A stretch of DNA of 64,000 bases, taken from assembly GCA_934446355.1 (NCBI GenBank), contig CAKSEC010000007.1, positions 1-64,000 on the forward strand, written 5' to 3'. The stretch's first letter is position 1, and each line of letters begins with the position of its first letter. Below the pieces are notes generated by a model, which had not been told where the DNA came from, did not search any database, and saw nothing but the letters and a program-made list of their open reading frames with translations. Positions 39,454 through 48,346 of the stretch are shown here, in pieces. Source of the stretch: an uncultured Oscillospiraceae bacterium (lineage in GTDB: Bacteria > Bacillota > Clostridia > Oscillospirales > Ruminococcaceae). Made by a program: the position numbers and the translations under genes.

Positions 39454-41697
39454 TTACTCAGCGGGAGCGTCGCCGTATACAACGCCCAGACCGAGCGTAC
39501 TCATGTATACTCTGCCGTATACGTTGAAGTCGCCGTAAACGAACTTGCCGTTTCCTGTGCCGCCGAAAAGGTGGTTGGAATCGGTTATCCTGCTCCAGGT
39601 CTTACCCTCGTCAACTGACCAGTAAAGACCGAGCGGGTCGGCTGTCGTGGGCTGTCCCCAGATGAATAAAGTGCAGGGGTCGCCGTCGTTCTTGCCCTTG
39701 CCAAGACCGACCATCTGGCAGTTTGCAACTGTGTCGATACGTGTGAAGGTCTTGCCGTAGTCGGTGGATACCTGCAGACCCATTGCCGGATAGTATATCT
39801 TGCCGGCGTTGAACGGGTCAACTGCGGGTCTTGTTACTGAGAATACCGAGAGATCGTTCGCTGACGTAAAGGTCTTGCCTCTGTCGCTGCTGTAATAGAA
39901 TCCGCTTCCGCTGGTGGCGTATACATATTCGGGGTCAACGCCGTCGGCTACCAGTCTTGATATGCTCAGACCGCCCTCGCTCTGCGTCCAGCTTGCGCCT
40001 CTGTCGTCAGACCAGAATACGAACGGGCTGTTTTCGGGCGACCAGTAGAAGGTCTGTCCGTCTGCGGATACGGATACTGCGCCGTTTTCTGCTTTCTTGC
40101 CGCTGAGCGGGGACTTCTTGGCTTTCTGCCATGTAGCACCGTGATCCTCGGTATACCAGAACTCGTTTCCGCCGCACTTTACCCAGACGTCAGGGTTCTT
40201 CAAAGCAACTGCAAGAGAGCACTTAGAGGACAGCGTGCTGCCGCCGCTGCTGAGGTTGCTGCCGAAATCCTCCGCTTTATCCTGAACGAAGCCGTTATAG
40301 TCTGCGCAGACTGTCACAAGCTCGCCACCGGGAATGCTTACCAGTTCATAGGGCACGGTTTCTTCAATGCCCTTTGCAAAGAACCTGAATTCAGGCTTTT
40401 CGTCCCAGATATTGTCGCAGGCGAAAATACCGTTACCAGATACGACCATAACTCTGTTGGTGTTGTATGGGTCTATCGCCATAGAACTGCACCAGTGCAT
40501 TGCTGAGCCGGAATGCCATGCTACGCCGCCGTCGGTCATTGTCATGGAGCCGTTGAGAAGAGTCCATGTCTTACCACCGTCAGTGGTGGTGAAGAACTCA
40601 TCGCCGTATGCGCCGGTGGGCTGGATAGAATAGATGTTCTCGGTGCAGGCAGCCATTTTGTTGGGGTCTGTCGGGTCGATGACTACATCGCCGTATGCCT
40701 GCTTCTTGGGGGTGATGTCAGTCAGCGAATCGTCGTCGATATTCAGCAGGAAAATGCCGCCGGTGCTCTTGTCGTTGTTCCACGGTCCCTCATCGCTGGC
40801 GTAGGTTATGACGATACCGCCAGCGCCGTTATACTTCATGCGCTGAACCATCATATCCTGCGGAGCGCTTGCCACTGCGGACCATGTTGCGCCGGCGTCA
40901 ACGGACTTGTACAGATTCGGCTCGCCCTTGCGGGATATTGCCGCATACAGCGTCGTGCAGCTTGAATCATCGCCGGATCTGGGGTCGATGACAATGCTGC
41001 AGATACCGTTTATATTGGTGGTGTTTGTCTGAGTACCCATATCGAGCAGCGAGAAATTCACACCGCCGTCAGTGGATTTGATAAGGTTTCCGCTAGACAT
41101 ACCGCCTGCGTAGACGATATCGCTGTTCTTGGGGTCTACTGCGATACGTTCGCCGTTGCCTCTGCCCATGCCGTTGCCGTCAACTGCGATAAGTCCCGAC
41201 AGGTCAGTGCGGGTGTAGGTCGTGCCGTAATCGTTGGATATCAGCAGCGCAGTCTTTCCGCCGCTGAGGTAGCTTGTGCCGGAAAGCAGATACAGTCTGT
41301 TGGGGTCGCTTTCGCCGAATGCAAGACCTGCTACGCCAAGATATCCCTGATCTTCCTCGCTGATACCGTAGGATATGGATTCCCACAGCTGCGTATCCTT
41401 ATCATAGCGGTATGCGCCGCCGACGTCTGTGCGGGCGTAGTACAGCCCCTCCTGACTTGTGGTGAATACGCCTGACACGAATCCGCCGCCGCCCATAGCC
41501 ACCTGACTGAATGTCCAGCCGGTATCTGTGACCTTTGCGGATACTGCTTCGCCAGCAGGTGCGTTTTCGGTGCTGGACACCGTGGGCTGTGAACTGCTGT
41601 CGGAGTCGGCTATGCTGGAGTTATTACCCCCGCAGCCTGACAGGCTGACTGCAGCCGCAGCGGCAAGCAGTGCGCTCATCAATCTTTTTAACTTCAT
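39454..41697 (-). CDS. GH74-like xyloglucanase lipoprotein
   Basis: 747 aa. Lipobox SLSGCGG, a Ser/Asp linker to about residue 55, then a two-lobed seven-bladed propeller typical of GH74: VAMGGGGFVSGVFTTSQEGLYYARTDVGGAYRYD, with repeated Asp-box-type SxDxGxTW motifs (STDGGVNFS, SVDAGATWS, TTDGGKTWT, TEDHGATWQ, SDDRGASWT, SVDEGKTWS). GH74 enzymes cleave xyloglucan. Lipid anchoring keeps the product at the cell surface. A LacI/CcpA-type palindrome lies at the transcription start, consistent with sugar control. Confidence 0.92.
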   Translation of the reverse strand: MKLKRLMSALLAAAAAVSLSGCGGNNSSIADSDSSSQPTVSSTENAPAGEAVSAKVTDTGWTFSQVAMGGGGFVSGVFTTSQEGLYYARTDVGGAYRYDKDTQLWESISYGISEEDQGYLGVAGLAFGESDPNRLYLLSGTSYLSGGKTALLISNDYGTTYTRTDLSGLIAVDGNGMGRGNGERIAVDPKNSDIVYAGGMSSGNLIKSTDGGVNFSLLDMGTQTNTTNINGICSIVIDPRSGDDSSCTTLYAAISRKGEPNLYKSVDAGATWSAVASAPQDMMVQRMKYNGAGGIVITYASDEGPWNNDKSTGGIFLLNIDDDSLTDITPKKQAYGDVVIDPTDPNKMAACTENIYSIQPTGAYGDEFFTTTDGGKTWTLLNGSMTMTDGGVAWHSGSAMHWCSSMAIDPYNTNRVMVVSGNGIFACDNIWDEKPEFRFFAKGIEETVPYELVSIPGGELVTVCADYNGFVQDKAEDFGSNLSSGGSTLSSKCSLAVALKNPDVWVKCGGNEFWYTEDHGATWQKAKKSPLSGKKAENGAVSVSADGQTFYWSPENSPFVFWSDDRGASWTQSEGGLSISRLVADGVDPEYVYATSGSGFYYSSDRGKTFTSANDLSVFSVTRPAVDPFNAGKIYYPAMGLQVSTDYGKTFTRIDTVANCQMVGLGKGKNDGDPCTLFIWGQPTTADPLGLYWSVDEGKTWSRITDSNHLFGGTGNGKFVYGDFNVYGRVYMSTLGLGVVYGDAPAE

Positions 41698-41733
41698 CTG
41701 GATTCTCCTTAACTATGTTTATGTACTGCTTTT

Positions 41734-41749
41734 GTGTAATGGTTTACAC
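41734..41749 (-). promoter_or_regulatory. LacI/CcpA-type operator of GH74 gene
   Basis: GTGTAATGGTTTACAC, near-perfect palindrome directly downstream of the -10 box. Confidence 0.65.
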
Positions 41750-41756
41750 AGTATGT

Positions 41757-41785
41757 ATTATACAACATTTTTTCAGAAAATGCAA
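41757..41785 (-). promoter_or_regulatory. promoter of GH74 gene
   Basis: Minus strand TTGCAT, 17 bp, TATAAT. Confidence 0.75.
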
Positions 41786-41823
41786 TAGCCTTTGTGAAAG
41801 ATACTGTAATTCTTTTGCCCCGC

Positions 41824-41906
41824 TTGACAAAAGATTACCAGAGTGATATAATAGCGAGGTAGCCGAGACTAACCAATTATATCGATAATGGTTAGCTACA
41901 ACTAAC
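41824..41906 (+). promoter_or_regulatory. promoter with two DtxR-like metal boxes
   Basis: TTGACA (41824-41829), 17 bp, TATAAT (41847-41852). GGTAGCCGAGACTAACC (41858-41874) and GGTTAGCTACAACTAAC (41890-41906) are related imperfect palindromes in the leader, of the TTAGnnTAnnCTAA type recognised by DtxR/MntR-family regulators. Confidence 0.7.
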
Positions 41907-41931
41907 AGAACATAAGAAAGGGTAATAAGAA

Positions 41932-43155
41932 ATGAAACTGTTTAAGAGAATGACTTCGGTAATAGCAGCGGGCGCTGTGCTTTCCGCATTTGCAGTCAGC
42001 GCAGGAGCAGAAAACGCTTCGGAAGCTGCGGATAACGGCATCTGGAATGAGATAGCAGGGGAGAACGGGACGACCTATAATAACCTGTTCACCGTTCTGC
42101 TGGACGAGAAATACTCGCCGCTCTGGGAAAAGTACTGCGCGGCAGTGGTCGGCGAGGACAATGCAGACGATATGGTTGCCGGTCTGAAAGGCTTGATAAG
42201 CTCGCAGTATTACGGGCAGGAAGCTATTGACAATGTCGAGCAGACAGGTGTTGCAGCATTCGACTGCTGGTACATCAACGACGCCGCTCAGTTCACGTTC
42301 AGCGGCGATACTGCGGTGATAACGCTCACGGACGACACGCAGAGCACTCATACCTATGAGTATATCGGGCAGTACACCGTAGGCGAGGGCGAGGGAATGC
42401 AGTATGGCGACAGCTTTATTGACGTGTCGTTCCCGTGCGACGTATACAAAAGTACTGACGAAGCCGGCGAGTTCAACTATTTCTTCTTCCGTGACGACAC
42501 AATGGACGCAACTTATCACATCGAGTTCCGCTATGGAAGCGACTTGGAGGAACTTCAGGGCTATTTCAAGGGTAAATACGCTTACTGGCTGAGCGCAGGT
42601 ATATCCTCTGACGCCGATGAAGAAACCATCGACAAGTGCATTGCGCTGTTCTGCCTTGAGAATCTTGATTACTCTGAGCGCTCGGAAAGCTCGCTTGCGC
42701 AGATATCCGACCTTGTGGGCGTATGGGACGCAGACCTCAGCGCTTTCGGAGAAGTATATGCAGATGTTGAACTTTATCTGGACATCGACGAAACAGGTCA
42801 TGGCGTGACCTACATGAACGGCGAAAAGACACGTGATTTCAAGGCGTATATGTATGACTGCGGAGAAAAGGGCGACGGCGAGGGCGTCTATGTCGCATAT
42901 GACAACGAGGCTAACGAGCCTGAGGCGGCAGACTACACCCTCAAGACCGACGACAGCGGAAAGATGGTGCTTACGCTTTACGCAGACGATGGCGTGATAA
43001 GCTATGTTAAGCGCACGGCTGACGTGAGCGGCGCAGACAAGGGCTCTGAATCAAAGAACCCCGACACTGGCGTCGAGGGAGCAGCGGCGTTTGCTGCAAT
43101 AGCTTTTGCGGCAGGCGGTCTGATGGTGCTTTCAAGAAAGAGAGATTCCGAATAA
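41932..43155 (+). CDS. ZinT-like surface protein with NPDTG-type sorting tail
   Basis: 407 aa. Signal peptide (AVLSAFAVSAGA). Residues 30-250 follow the ZinT/YodA metal-binding pattern (SPLWEKYCA ... DCWYINDAAQFTFSG ... DATYHIEFRYGSDLEELQGYFKGKYAYWL). The second half is a lipocalin-like VGVWDADLSAFGEVYADVELYLDI domain. The end is NPDTGVEG, a hydrophobic helix and RKRDSE, a cell-wall sorting signal of NPxTG form. Probably binds Zn or another metal at the wall; the metal boxes upstream support this. Confidence 0.8.
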   Translation: MKLFKRMTSVIAAGAVLSAFAVSAGAENASEAADNGIWNEIAGENGTTYNNLFTVLLDEKYSPLWEKYCAAVVGEDNADDMVAGLKGLISSQYYGQEAIDNVEQTGVAAFDCWYINDAAQFTFSGDTAVITLTDDTQSTHTYEYIGQYTVGEGEGMQYGDSFIDVSFPCDVYKSTDEAGEFNYFFFRDDTMDATYHIEFRYGSDLEELQGYFKGKYAYWLSAGISSDADEETIDKCIALFCLENLDYSERSESSLAQISDLVGVWDADLSAFGEVYADVELYLDIDETGHGVTYMNGEKTRDFKAYMYDCGEKGDGEGVYVAYDNEANEPEAADYTLKTDDSGKMVLTLYADDGVISYVKRTADVSGADKGSESKNPDTGVEGAAAFAAIAFAAGGLMVLSRKRDSE

Positions 43156-43254
43156 GTTCCTTTATTGGTTTGGGTTGTACGGGGTCGGTGGGTGCTTATG
43201 CCGACCTCGAACTATTTTGAAGTACACTTTTTTATAAGTACCGCAAGATACCAC

Positions 43255-43283
43255 TTGACAATTCGGACGATTGATGTTATAAT
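43255..43283 (+). promoter_or_regulatory. promoter of DAHP synthase gene
   Basis: TTGACA, 17 bp, TATAAT, 38 bp before ATG 43321. Confidence 0.85.
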
Positions 43284-43320
43284 CAATTTCAGACAGAAAA
43301 AATCAAGGAGATATACTGAA

Positions 43321-44349
43321 ATGTCCATGCACTTTCGCAGAAAGCTCCCTATCCCGCAGGAGATAAAGAATCTTTATCCGCTCAGCAACAAGATAAGGGA
43401 GATAAAGACACAGCGTGACGCAATGATCGCCGACGTTTTTACAGGGAAGTCAGACAAGTTCCTGCTGATAATCGGGCCTTGCTCCGCTGATAATGAGGAT
43501 TCCGTGATGGATTACACCTGCCGCCTCGCAAGACTGCAGGAGCAGGTCAAGGATAAGATAATCATTATTCCGAGAATATACACCAACAAGCCCAGAACCA
43601 CAGGCGAGGGCTATAAGGGTATGATACACCAGCCTGACCCCACAAAGGGCGAGGATATGCTGGAGGGTCTTGTGCAGGTAAGAAAGCTGCACACCCGTGC
43701 AATAGAGGAAACAGGTCTTGTTTGCGCTGATGAAATGCTTTATCCTGAGAATTACCGCTACCTGTCGGATATACTCAGCTATGTCGCAGTCGGCGCACGC
43801 TCGGTCGAGGATCAGGAGCACCGCCTTACCGCCAGCGGTATGGAATGCCCATGCGGAATGAAGAACCCCACCAGCGGCACTATTTCCATCATGCTGAACT
43901 CTATTCGTGCGGCGCAGAGCAGCCACACATTCATCTACAGGGGCTGGGAAGTCACCACTGACGGCAACCCGCTTGCCCATGCTATCCTCAGGGGAGCGCA
44001 GAACAAGCACGATCAGACTATCCCGAATTATCATTACGAGGATCTGAAGCTTCTGTATGATATGTATCAGGAAAAGGGTCTGCAGAACATGGCGTGTATC
44101 GTGGACACGAACCACTCCAACAGCGGCAAGAAATACATGGAGCAGATACGCATTGCGAATGAGATACTTCATTCCATGCGCCATTCGGCTGAAATACACA
44201 GCATGGTAAAGGGTCTGATGATAGAAAGCTACATCGAGAACGGTGCGCAGAAAGTCGGCGACGGCTGCTACGGTAAGTCCATCACCGACCCCTGCCTTGG
44301 CTGGGAAAAGAGCGAAAAGCTGGTGCTTGAAATAGCAGACCAGCTCTGA
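43321..44349 (+). CDS. aroF: 3-deoxy-7-phosphoheptulonate synthase (type I DAHP synthase)
   Basis: 342 aa from ATG 43321 (AAGGAGATATACTGAA upstream). First step of the shikimate pathway: PEP plus erythrose-4-phosphate. Class I motifs: LLIIGPCSADNEDSVMDY, IIPRIYTNKPRTTGEGYKGM, GARSVEDQEHR, RGWEVTTDGNPLAHAILRG and a terminal DPCLGWE. The gene ends just before the T-box leader. Shikimate-pathway and Tyr-related genes are thus adjacent. Confidence 0.95.
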   Translation: MSMHFRRKLPIPQEIKNLYPLSNKIREIKTQRDAMIADVFTGKSDKFLLIIGPCSADNEDSVMDYTCRLARLQEQVKDKIIIIPRIYTNKPRTTGEGYKGMIHQPDPTKGEDMLEGLVQVRKLHTRAIEETGLVCADEMLYPENYRYLSDILSYVAVGARSVEDQEHRLTASGMECPCGMKNPTSGTISIMLNSIRAAQSSHTFIYRGWEVTTDGNPLAHAILRGAQNKHDQTIPNYHYEDLKLLYDMYQEKGLQNMACIVDTNHSNSGKKYMEQIRIANEILHSMRHSAEIHSMVKGLMIESYIENGAQKVGDGCYGKSITDPCLGWEKSEKLVLEIADQL

Positions 44350-44371
44350 CGGACAGTCGGTCACAATATAC

Positions 44372-44611
44372 AAAAGCGTTGACGGGAAAGCAGTAGTTTC
44401 GGAAATACCCTTTCAGAGAGCCGCCGTGTGGTGCGAGGCGGCAGGGCTTCCGTGATGAATTACCTCCCTGAGCGGCGGTGCGAAAGCGTTTGCGAGTAGT
44501 GCGGCACGGGTAAGCCCGTTATAGCTGTCACAAGGCGGGAGCATTCCCGTAAACTGAGGTGGTACAGCGATAGTTCGCCCTCTTTGAGCATTGCTCAGAG
44601 AGGGCTTTTTT
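44372..44611 (+). promoter_or_regulatory. T-box leader, probable Tyr (UAC) specifier
   Basis: Stem I begins GCGTTGACGGGAAAGCAGTAG. An apical GAGAGCCGCCG ... GGTGCGAGGCGGC region follows, then the specifier loop GATGAATTACCTCCCTGAG, where TAC (44461-44463) is six nt before GAG, the spacing of characterised T-boxes. The antiterminator AAACTGAGGTGGTACAGCG (44551-44569) and terminator GCCCTCTTTGAGCA...GAGAGGGC plus T-run (44577-44611) close it. The next tyrosine-related gene is tyrS, 2.4 kb on, beyond two other genes. Confidence 0.87.
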
Positions 44612-44666
44612 ATATTCCCACGGAAATATCTAATATCTAAGGTTTGGCACTGACGGGAGGATACGA

Positions 44667-46334
44667 ATGAGAATGTTTTTCAGGCTTAATGCTGCCGCTA
44701 TCGCATTTATATTGCTGCTTTCGGGCTGCCGTTCAAATCAGGTCGGGGGATTCTCGGCGGCTTCTGAGAACGCTTCGGAGGTGCTGGCTGAAACGGCTGA
44801 TACTGCCACCTCAGAGAACTCAGGTACTGCAGAGGGTGACGTCAGTACAGCAGAGGACAGCGCCGTGCCGGAGTTTGGCGTTCCTGCAAGGCAGTTTTAT
44901 TTCGAGTACGACTGGCTGAGGTTTTCCGGCTATATTCCGGAGCAGGCAGACCCAGTACCTCAGAAAGCGGACTGGCAGTCGGTGCAGGACGGAATGCAGG
45001 CGATCCTTGCTCAGGAAAGCTACAGCACGCAGACGGAGATCGGGCTGTGGGTCGTGTATTCCACGTCCTACAGGGACTACAGCGAGGCTGTCCATATGCA
45101 GACGGCGGACGGGGCGGAATATCAGCTTTTCGAGTATGAGGGCGAAAGCGTTGTCGCAATGTATCCCTGCGGCGAGGGCGCGTTATCGCTGGTGTACGCA
45201 ATAAACGACAGCAGGCAGTTCGAGAAATACAGAAATGCGATTCGGGAGATGTCGCAGCACTGCACGATAGAGCTTCTGGGCGAACCGGATATCCCTGAGT
45301 TGAATCAGGAGAGCACGGAGGAAAATGACGGGTCAGAGCATACGGCGGACGGCAGGTTCATTTTCCGCGGCAGGACCATCGACATTGAGATGAACGACGA
45401 GCCGTTCGGTCTGGGGCTTGTGGTCAGCGATGGAATGGTAAACGAGATACGTGAGGACGATTCGCCCTACATCTGCATAACAAGCGATACTATGTACAAT
45501 GAGGTCATCGTGCAGTACGCTTATGGCGATCCGTCGGATATCGAGTATTTCAGAGGGCTGGCGGAAAACGGCAGCGATTATGACGAAGTCATTGAGGTGC
45601 TGCCGTATGAGAGCAACAATGCGGGGCAGAATATGTTCTTGTACAAGAGGACATTTTTCAGCGGCGAGATTGCTTATGCGGCGTTATATATCGTGAACGA
45701 CAAATGTATGATATACGCAAATGTCAACCTTGAGGGAGTGTCTGAGCAGGACGCAGTTGATTTCATGCGCTCGATAAGCTGGCAGGAGCACGAAATGACC
45801 GAAGCGCCCGCCGCTGACGACGAAATACCGGAGGACATACACTATGTCTTTGACGATGTTTCGCCTGAGTTTGAAATGGATATCCTCGGCGAGGTGAAAT
45901 ATCGTGAGTGCTCTCCGGGCGGGTACTTTACGCAGTGCGATGACAACATGGAGGAAATGCTGCTTATCACAGGGCCGGGCATTCTTGATCTGGGAAAGAA
46001 CGGCTGTGATCTTTCTTTCACCGCACGTCATGTCCGTGACTATTCAGAAAGCTTTGACGAGAAGCTTGACAGGGCGGTGAAGCAATACACTCAGCCTGCG
46101 GACGGCTACAGCGAGTACGTTTACCGCAACAGTGATATTGACGGAGTGACCATGCACCTGTTCACATATCTCATACCGGACGACGACGTGGCGTATGGCA
46201 CGGGCGGCACGACCGCATGGGTGAAGCTGTCCGACGATACTTACTTAGAACTGCAGTATATCTACCGCTATAGGAATGCGGAGCGCTTTGAGAAGCGTGC
46301 GCTGCAGTCTTTGACAAGCGTGAAGTGGAGGTAA
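44667..46334 (+). CDS. large lipoprotein of unknown function, 555 aa
   Basis: ATG 44667 after GGGAGG. Lipobox LLLSGCRS, a Ser/Thr/Glu-rich linker to about residue 70, then an acidic, mostly beta ectodomain. It may contain two related halves (FYFEYDWLRFSGYIPEQAD near 76 and HYVFDDVSPEFEMDILGE near 391). No transmembrane helix after the signal. It follows the T-box terminator by 56 bp, so it would be read through when tRNA-Tyr is uncharged. No family recognised. Overlaps the NUDIX reading only if that gene's GTG is used. Confidence 0.78.
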   Translation: MRMFFRLNAAAIAFILLLSGCRSNQVGGFSAASENASEVLAETADTATSENSGTAEGDVSTAEDSAVPEFGVPARQFYFEYDWLRFSGYIPEQADPVPQKADWQSVQDGMQAILAQESYSTQTEIGLWVVYSTSYRDYSEAVHMQTADGAEYQLFEYEGESVVAMYPCGEGALSLVYAINDSRQFEKYRNAIREMSQHCTIELLGEPDIPELNQESTEENDGSEHTADGRFIFRGRTIDIEMNDEPFGLGLVVSDGMVNEIREDDSPYICITSDTMYNEVIVQYAYGDPSDIEYFRGLAENGSDYDEVIEVLPYESNNAGQNMFLYKRTFFSGEIAYAALYIVNDKCMIYANVNLEGVSEQDAVDFMRSISWQEHEMTEAPAADDEIPEDIHYVFDDVSPEFEMDILGEVKYRECSPGGYFTQCDDNMEEMLLITGPGILDLGKNGCDLSFTARHVRDYSESFDEKLDRAVKQYTQPADGYSEYVYRNSDIDGVTMHLFTYLIPDDDVAYGTGGTTAWVKLSDDTYLELQYIYRYRNAERFEKRALQSLTSVKWR

Positions 46335-46339
46335 ATGCG

Positions 46340-46831
46340 ATGAGATTCTCTTTCTGTCCGCAGTGCGGCGCAAAGCTTATAGGGCGTGAGATAGGCGACG
46401 AGGGAGCGGTGCCTTTCTGCGGGGAGTGCTGCCGTCCGTGGTTCGGGTTTTCTTACCCCTGCATAATATGCCTGCTGCATGACGGAGAGGGAAATTACGC
46501 ACTTATCAGGCAGACATATGCGACAGATAATCACGTGTGCGTCGCAGGCTTTATCCACGAGGGAGAAACGGCGGAGCAGACCGCAGTCCGTGAGATACGC
46601 GAGGAAACGGGGCTGGAAACCGTCGAACTGCGCTATGTCCGGAGTTATTACTACCCCAAGCACGACAACCTGATGCTTGGCTTCGCCTGCCGTGTGAAGC
46701 ACGAGGATATCCGCATTACCTCAGGCGAGGTGAGGGACGGCGGCTGGTTCGGCGAGGAACAGGCACGTGAGCTTCTCAGCCATGGCACAGTCGGCAAGGA
46801 ACTTCTGCGGGACTGGCTGAGCAATAAGTGA
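46340..46831 (+). CDS. NUDIX hydrolase with zinc ribbon (NudC-like)
   Basis: 163 aa from ATG 46340 (GGAGG 8 nt upstream). Zinc-ribbon CPQCG ... CGECC at the N-terminus and the Nudix box GFIHEGETAEQTAVREIREETGLE. The arrangement is that of NADH pyrophosphatase NudC without its large N-terminal domain, so NAD(H) or capped-RNA-like diphosphate substrates are plausible. Second gene between the T-box and tyrS. Confidence 0.9.
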   Translation: MRFSFCPQCGAKLIGREIGDEGAVPFCGECCRPWFGFSYPCIICLLHDGEGNYALIRQTYATDNHVCVAGFIHEGETAEQTAVREIREETGLETVELRYVRSYYYPKHDNLMLGFACRVKHEDIRITSGEVRDGGWFGEEQARELLSHGTVGKELLRDWLSNK

Positions 46832-46977
46832 CAGAAACGGCTTTTGCCGTGCAATATATGCTTTTCAGCGAAAGGACGTGGTATCAGTGGAATACAATTC
46901 CATCGCTTATGGGAGAATATCCCGATAATAACGTACATTAAATAAACAATATTTTTTAATTCAAGGAGAACAGAAAA

Positions 46978-48183
46978 ATGACGCTTTATGACGAATTAGT
47001 TGCAAGAGGGCTTATCGCTCAGGTTACCGACGAGGAAGAGATCAAGAAGATGATAAACGAGGGCAAGGCTACGTTTTACATCGGTTTCGACCCCACGGCG
47101 GATTCGCTTCATGTGGGACACTTCATGGCACTGTGCCTGATGAAACGTCTGCAGATGGCAGGAAACCGTCCTATCGCACTGCTTGGCGGCGGTACTGGAA
47201 TGATAGGCGACCCGTCCGGCAAATCTGATATGAGAAAAATGCTGACCCCTGAAACTATCCAGCACAACATCGAGTGCTTCAAGAAGCAGATGAGCCGCTT
47301 CATCGACTTCTCAGAGGGCAAGGCTATCATGGTGAACAATGCGGACTGGCTGCTGAACCTGAATTACATTGACGTGCTCAGAGAGGTCGGAGCGTGCTTC
47401 AGCGTAAACAAAATGCTGACCTTTGAATGCTACAAGCAGCGCATGGAGAGAGGTCTTACGTTCCTTGAGTTCAACTACATGATCATGCAGAGTTATGACT
47501 TCTATATGCTGTTCCAGAAATACGGCTGCAATATGCAGTTCGGCGGCGACGACCAGTGGGCGAATATGCTCGGCGGCACAGAACTTATCCGCAAGAAGCT
47601 TGGCAAGGACGCTCACGCAATGACGATAACGCTTCTGCTCAACTCTGAGGGCAAGAAGATGGGCAAGACGGAAAAGGGCGCAGTATGGCTCGACCCGGAA
47701 AAGACCTCGCCGTTCGAGTTCTTCCAGTATTGGAGAAACGTTGCCGACGCCGACGTCATGAAGTGCATAAGAATGCTCACATTCCTGCCTATCGAGGAGA
47801 TAGAGGCTATGTCGGGCTGGGAGGGAAGCCAGCTTAACAAGGCTAAGGAGATACTCGCATATGAACTGACTAAGCTTGTCCATGGCGAGGAGGAAGCGAA
47901 CAAGGCTCTTGACGCCGCAAAGGTTCTGTTCGGCGGCAAGGGTAATACCGACAATATGCCCACGACTGAACTTGAACTGCCCGACGGCAAGATAGGCATA
48001 CTCGACCTGATGGTAGCGACCAAGCTGGTAAGCTCCAAGCGTGAGGCAAGGACCCTTATTGCAGGCAAGGGCGTTGCAGTTGATGATGTGATAATCGAGG
48101 ACGTGAACGCTGAAATAGCTATCGAGAAGGAAGTAATTATTCGCAAGGGTAAGAAGGTTTATCACAAAGTCGTAAGAGCATAA
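46978..48183 (+). CDS. tyrS: tyrosyl-tRNA synthetase
   Basis: 401 aa, class I. HIGH signature HVGH in FDPTADSLHVGHFMAL, KMSKS counterpart KMGKT, Tyr-binding FLEFNYMIMQSYDFYML and GGDDQWANM, and a C-terminal S4-type RNA-binding domain (LVSSKREARTLIAGKGVAVDD). Charges tRNA-Tyr. Ribosome site CAAGGAGAACAG. The 146 bp upstream hold no clear promoter, which supports transcription from the T-box promoter through the two preceding genes. Confidence 0.96.
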   Translation: MTLYDELVARGLIAQVTDEEEIKKMINEGKATFYIGFDPTADSLHVGHFMALCLMKRLQMAGNRPIALLGGGTGMIGDPSGKSDMRKMLTPETIQHNIECFKKQMSRFIDFSEGKAIMVNNADWLLNLNYIDVLREVGACFSVNKMLTFECYKQRMERGLTFLEFNYMIMQSYDFYMLFQKYGCNMQFGGDDQWANMLGGTELIRKKLGKDAHAMTITLLLNSEGKKMGKTEKGAVWLDPEKTSPFEFFQYWRNVADADVMKCIRMLTFLPIEEIEAMSGWEGSQLNKAKEILAYELTKLVHGEEEANKALDAAKVLFGGKGNTDNMPTTELELPDGKIGILDLMVATKLVSSKREARTLIAGKGVAVDDVIIEDVNAEIAIEKEVIIRKGKKVYHKVVRA

Positions 48184-48185
48184 TT

Positions 48186-48288
48186 AGACTGTCGATAAAC
48201 CCTCATCTTCGTCGTCAGTGGCATTTCGGCAGGCACAAAGCCTAGCCGAAACGCCACTTCCTAGAATCTGAGGGCTTCTCGCCAGTCT
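48186..48288 (+). repeat. 103-bp structured repeat, copy D
   Basis: Variable arm GTGGCATTTCGGC with GCCGAAACGCCAC (one A-C mismatch); starts 3 bp after the tyrS stop. Confidence 0.92.
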
Positions 48289-48314
48289 GAACATAGTTTT
48301 TTCAACATTGTGTA

Positions 48315-48346
48315 ATGGGGAGAACCGTTGTTCTCCCCATATCGTT
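48315..48346. terminator. hairpin between tyrS and convergent ABC operon
   Basis: ATGGGGAGAAC-CGTT-GTTCTCCCCAT then ATCGTTTATT; likely bidirectional. Confidence 0.65.
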
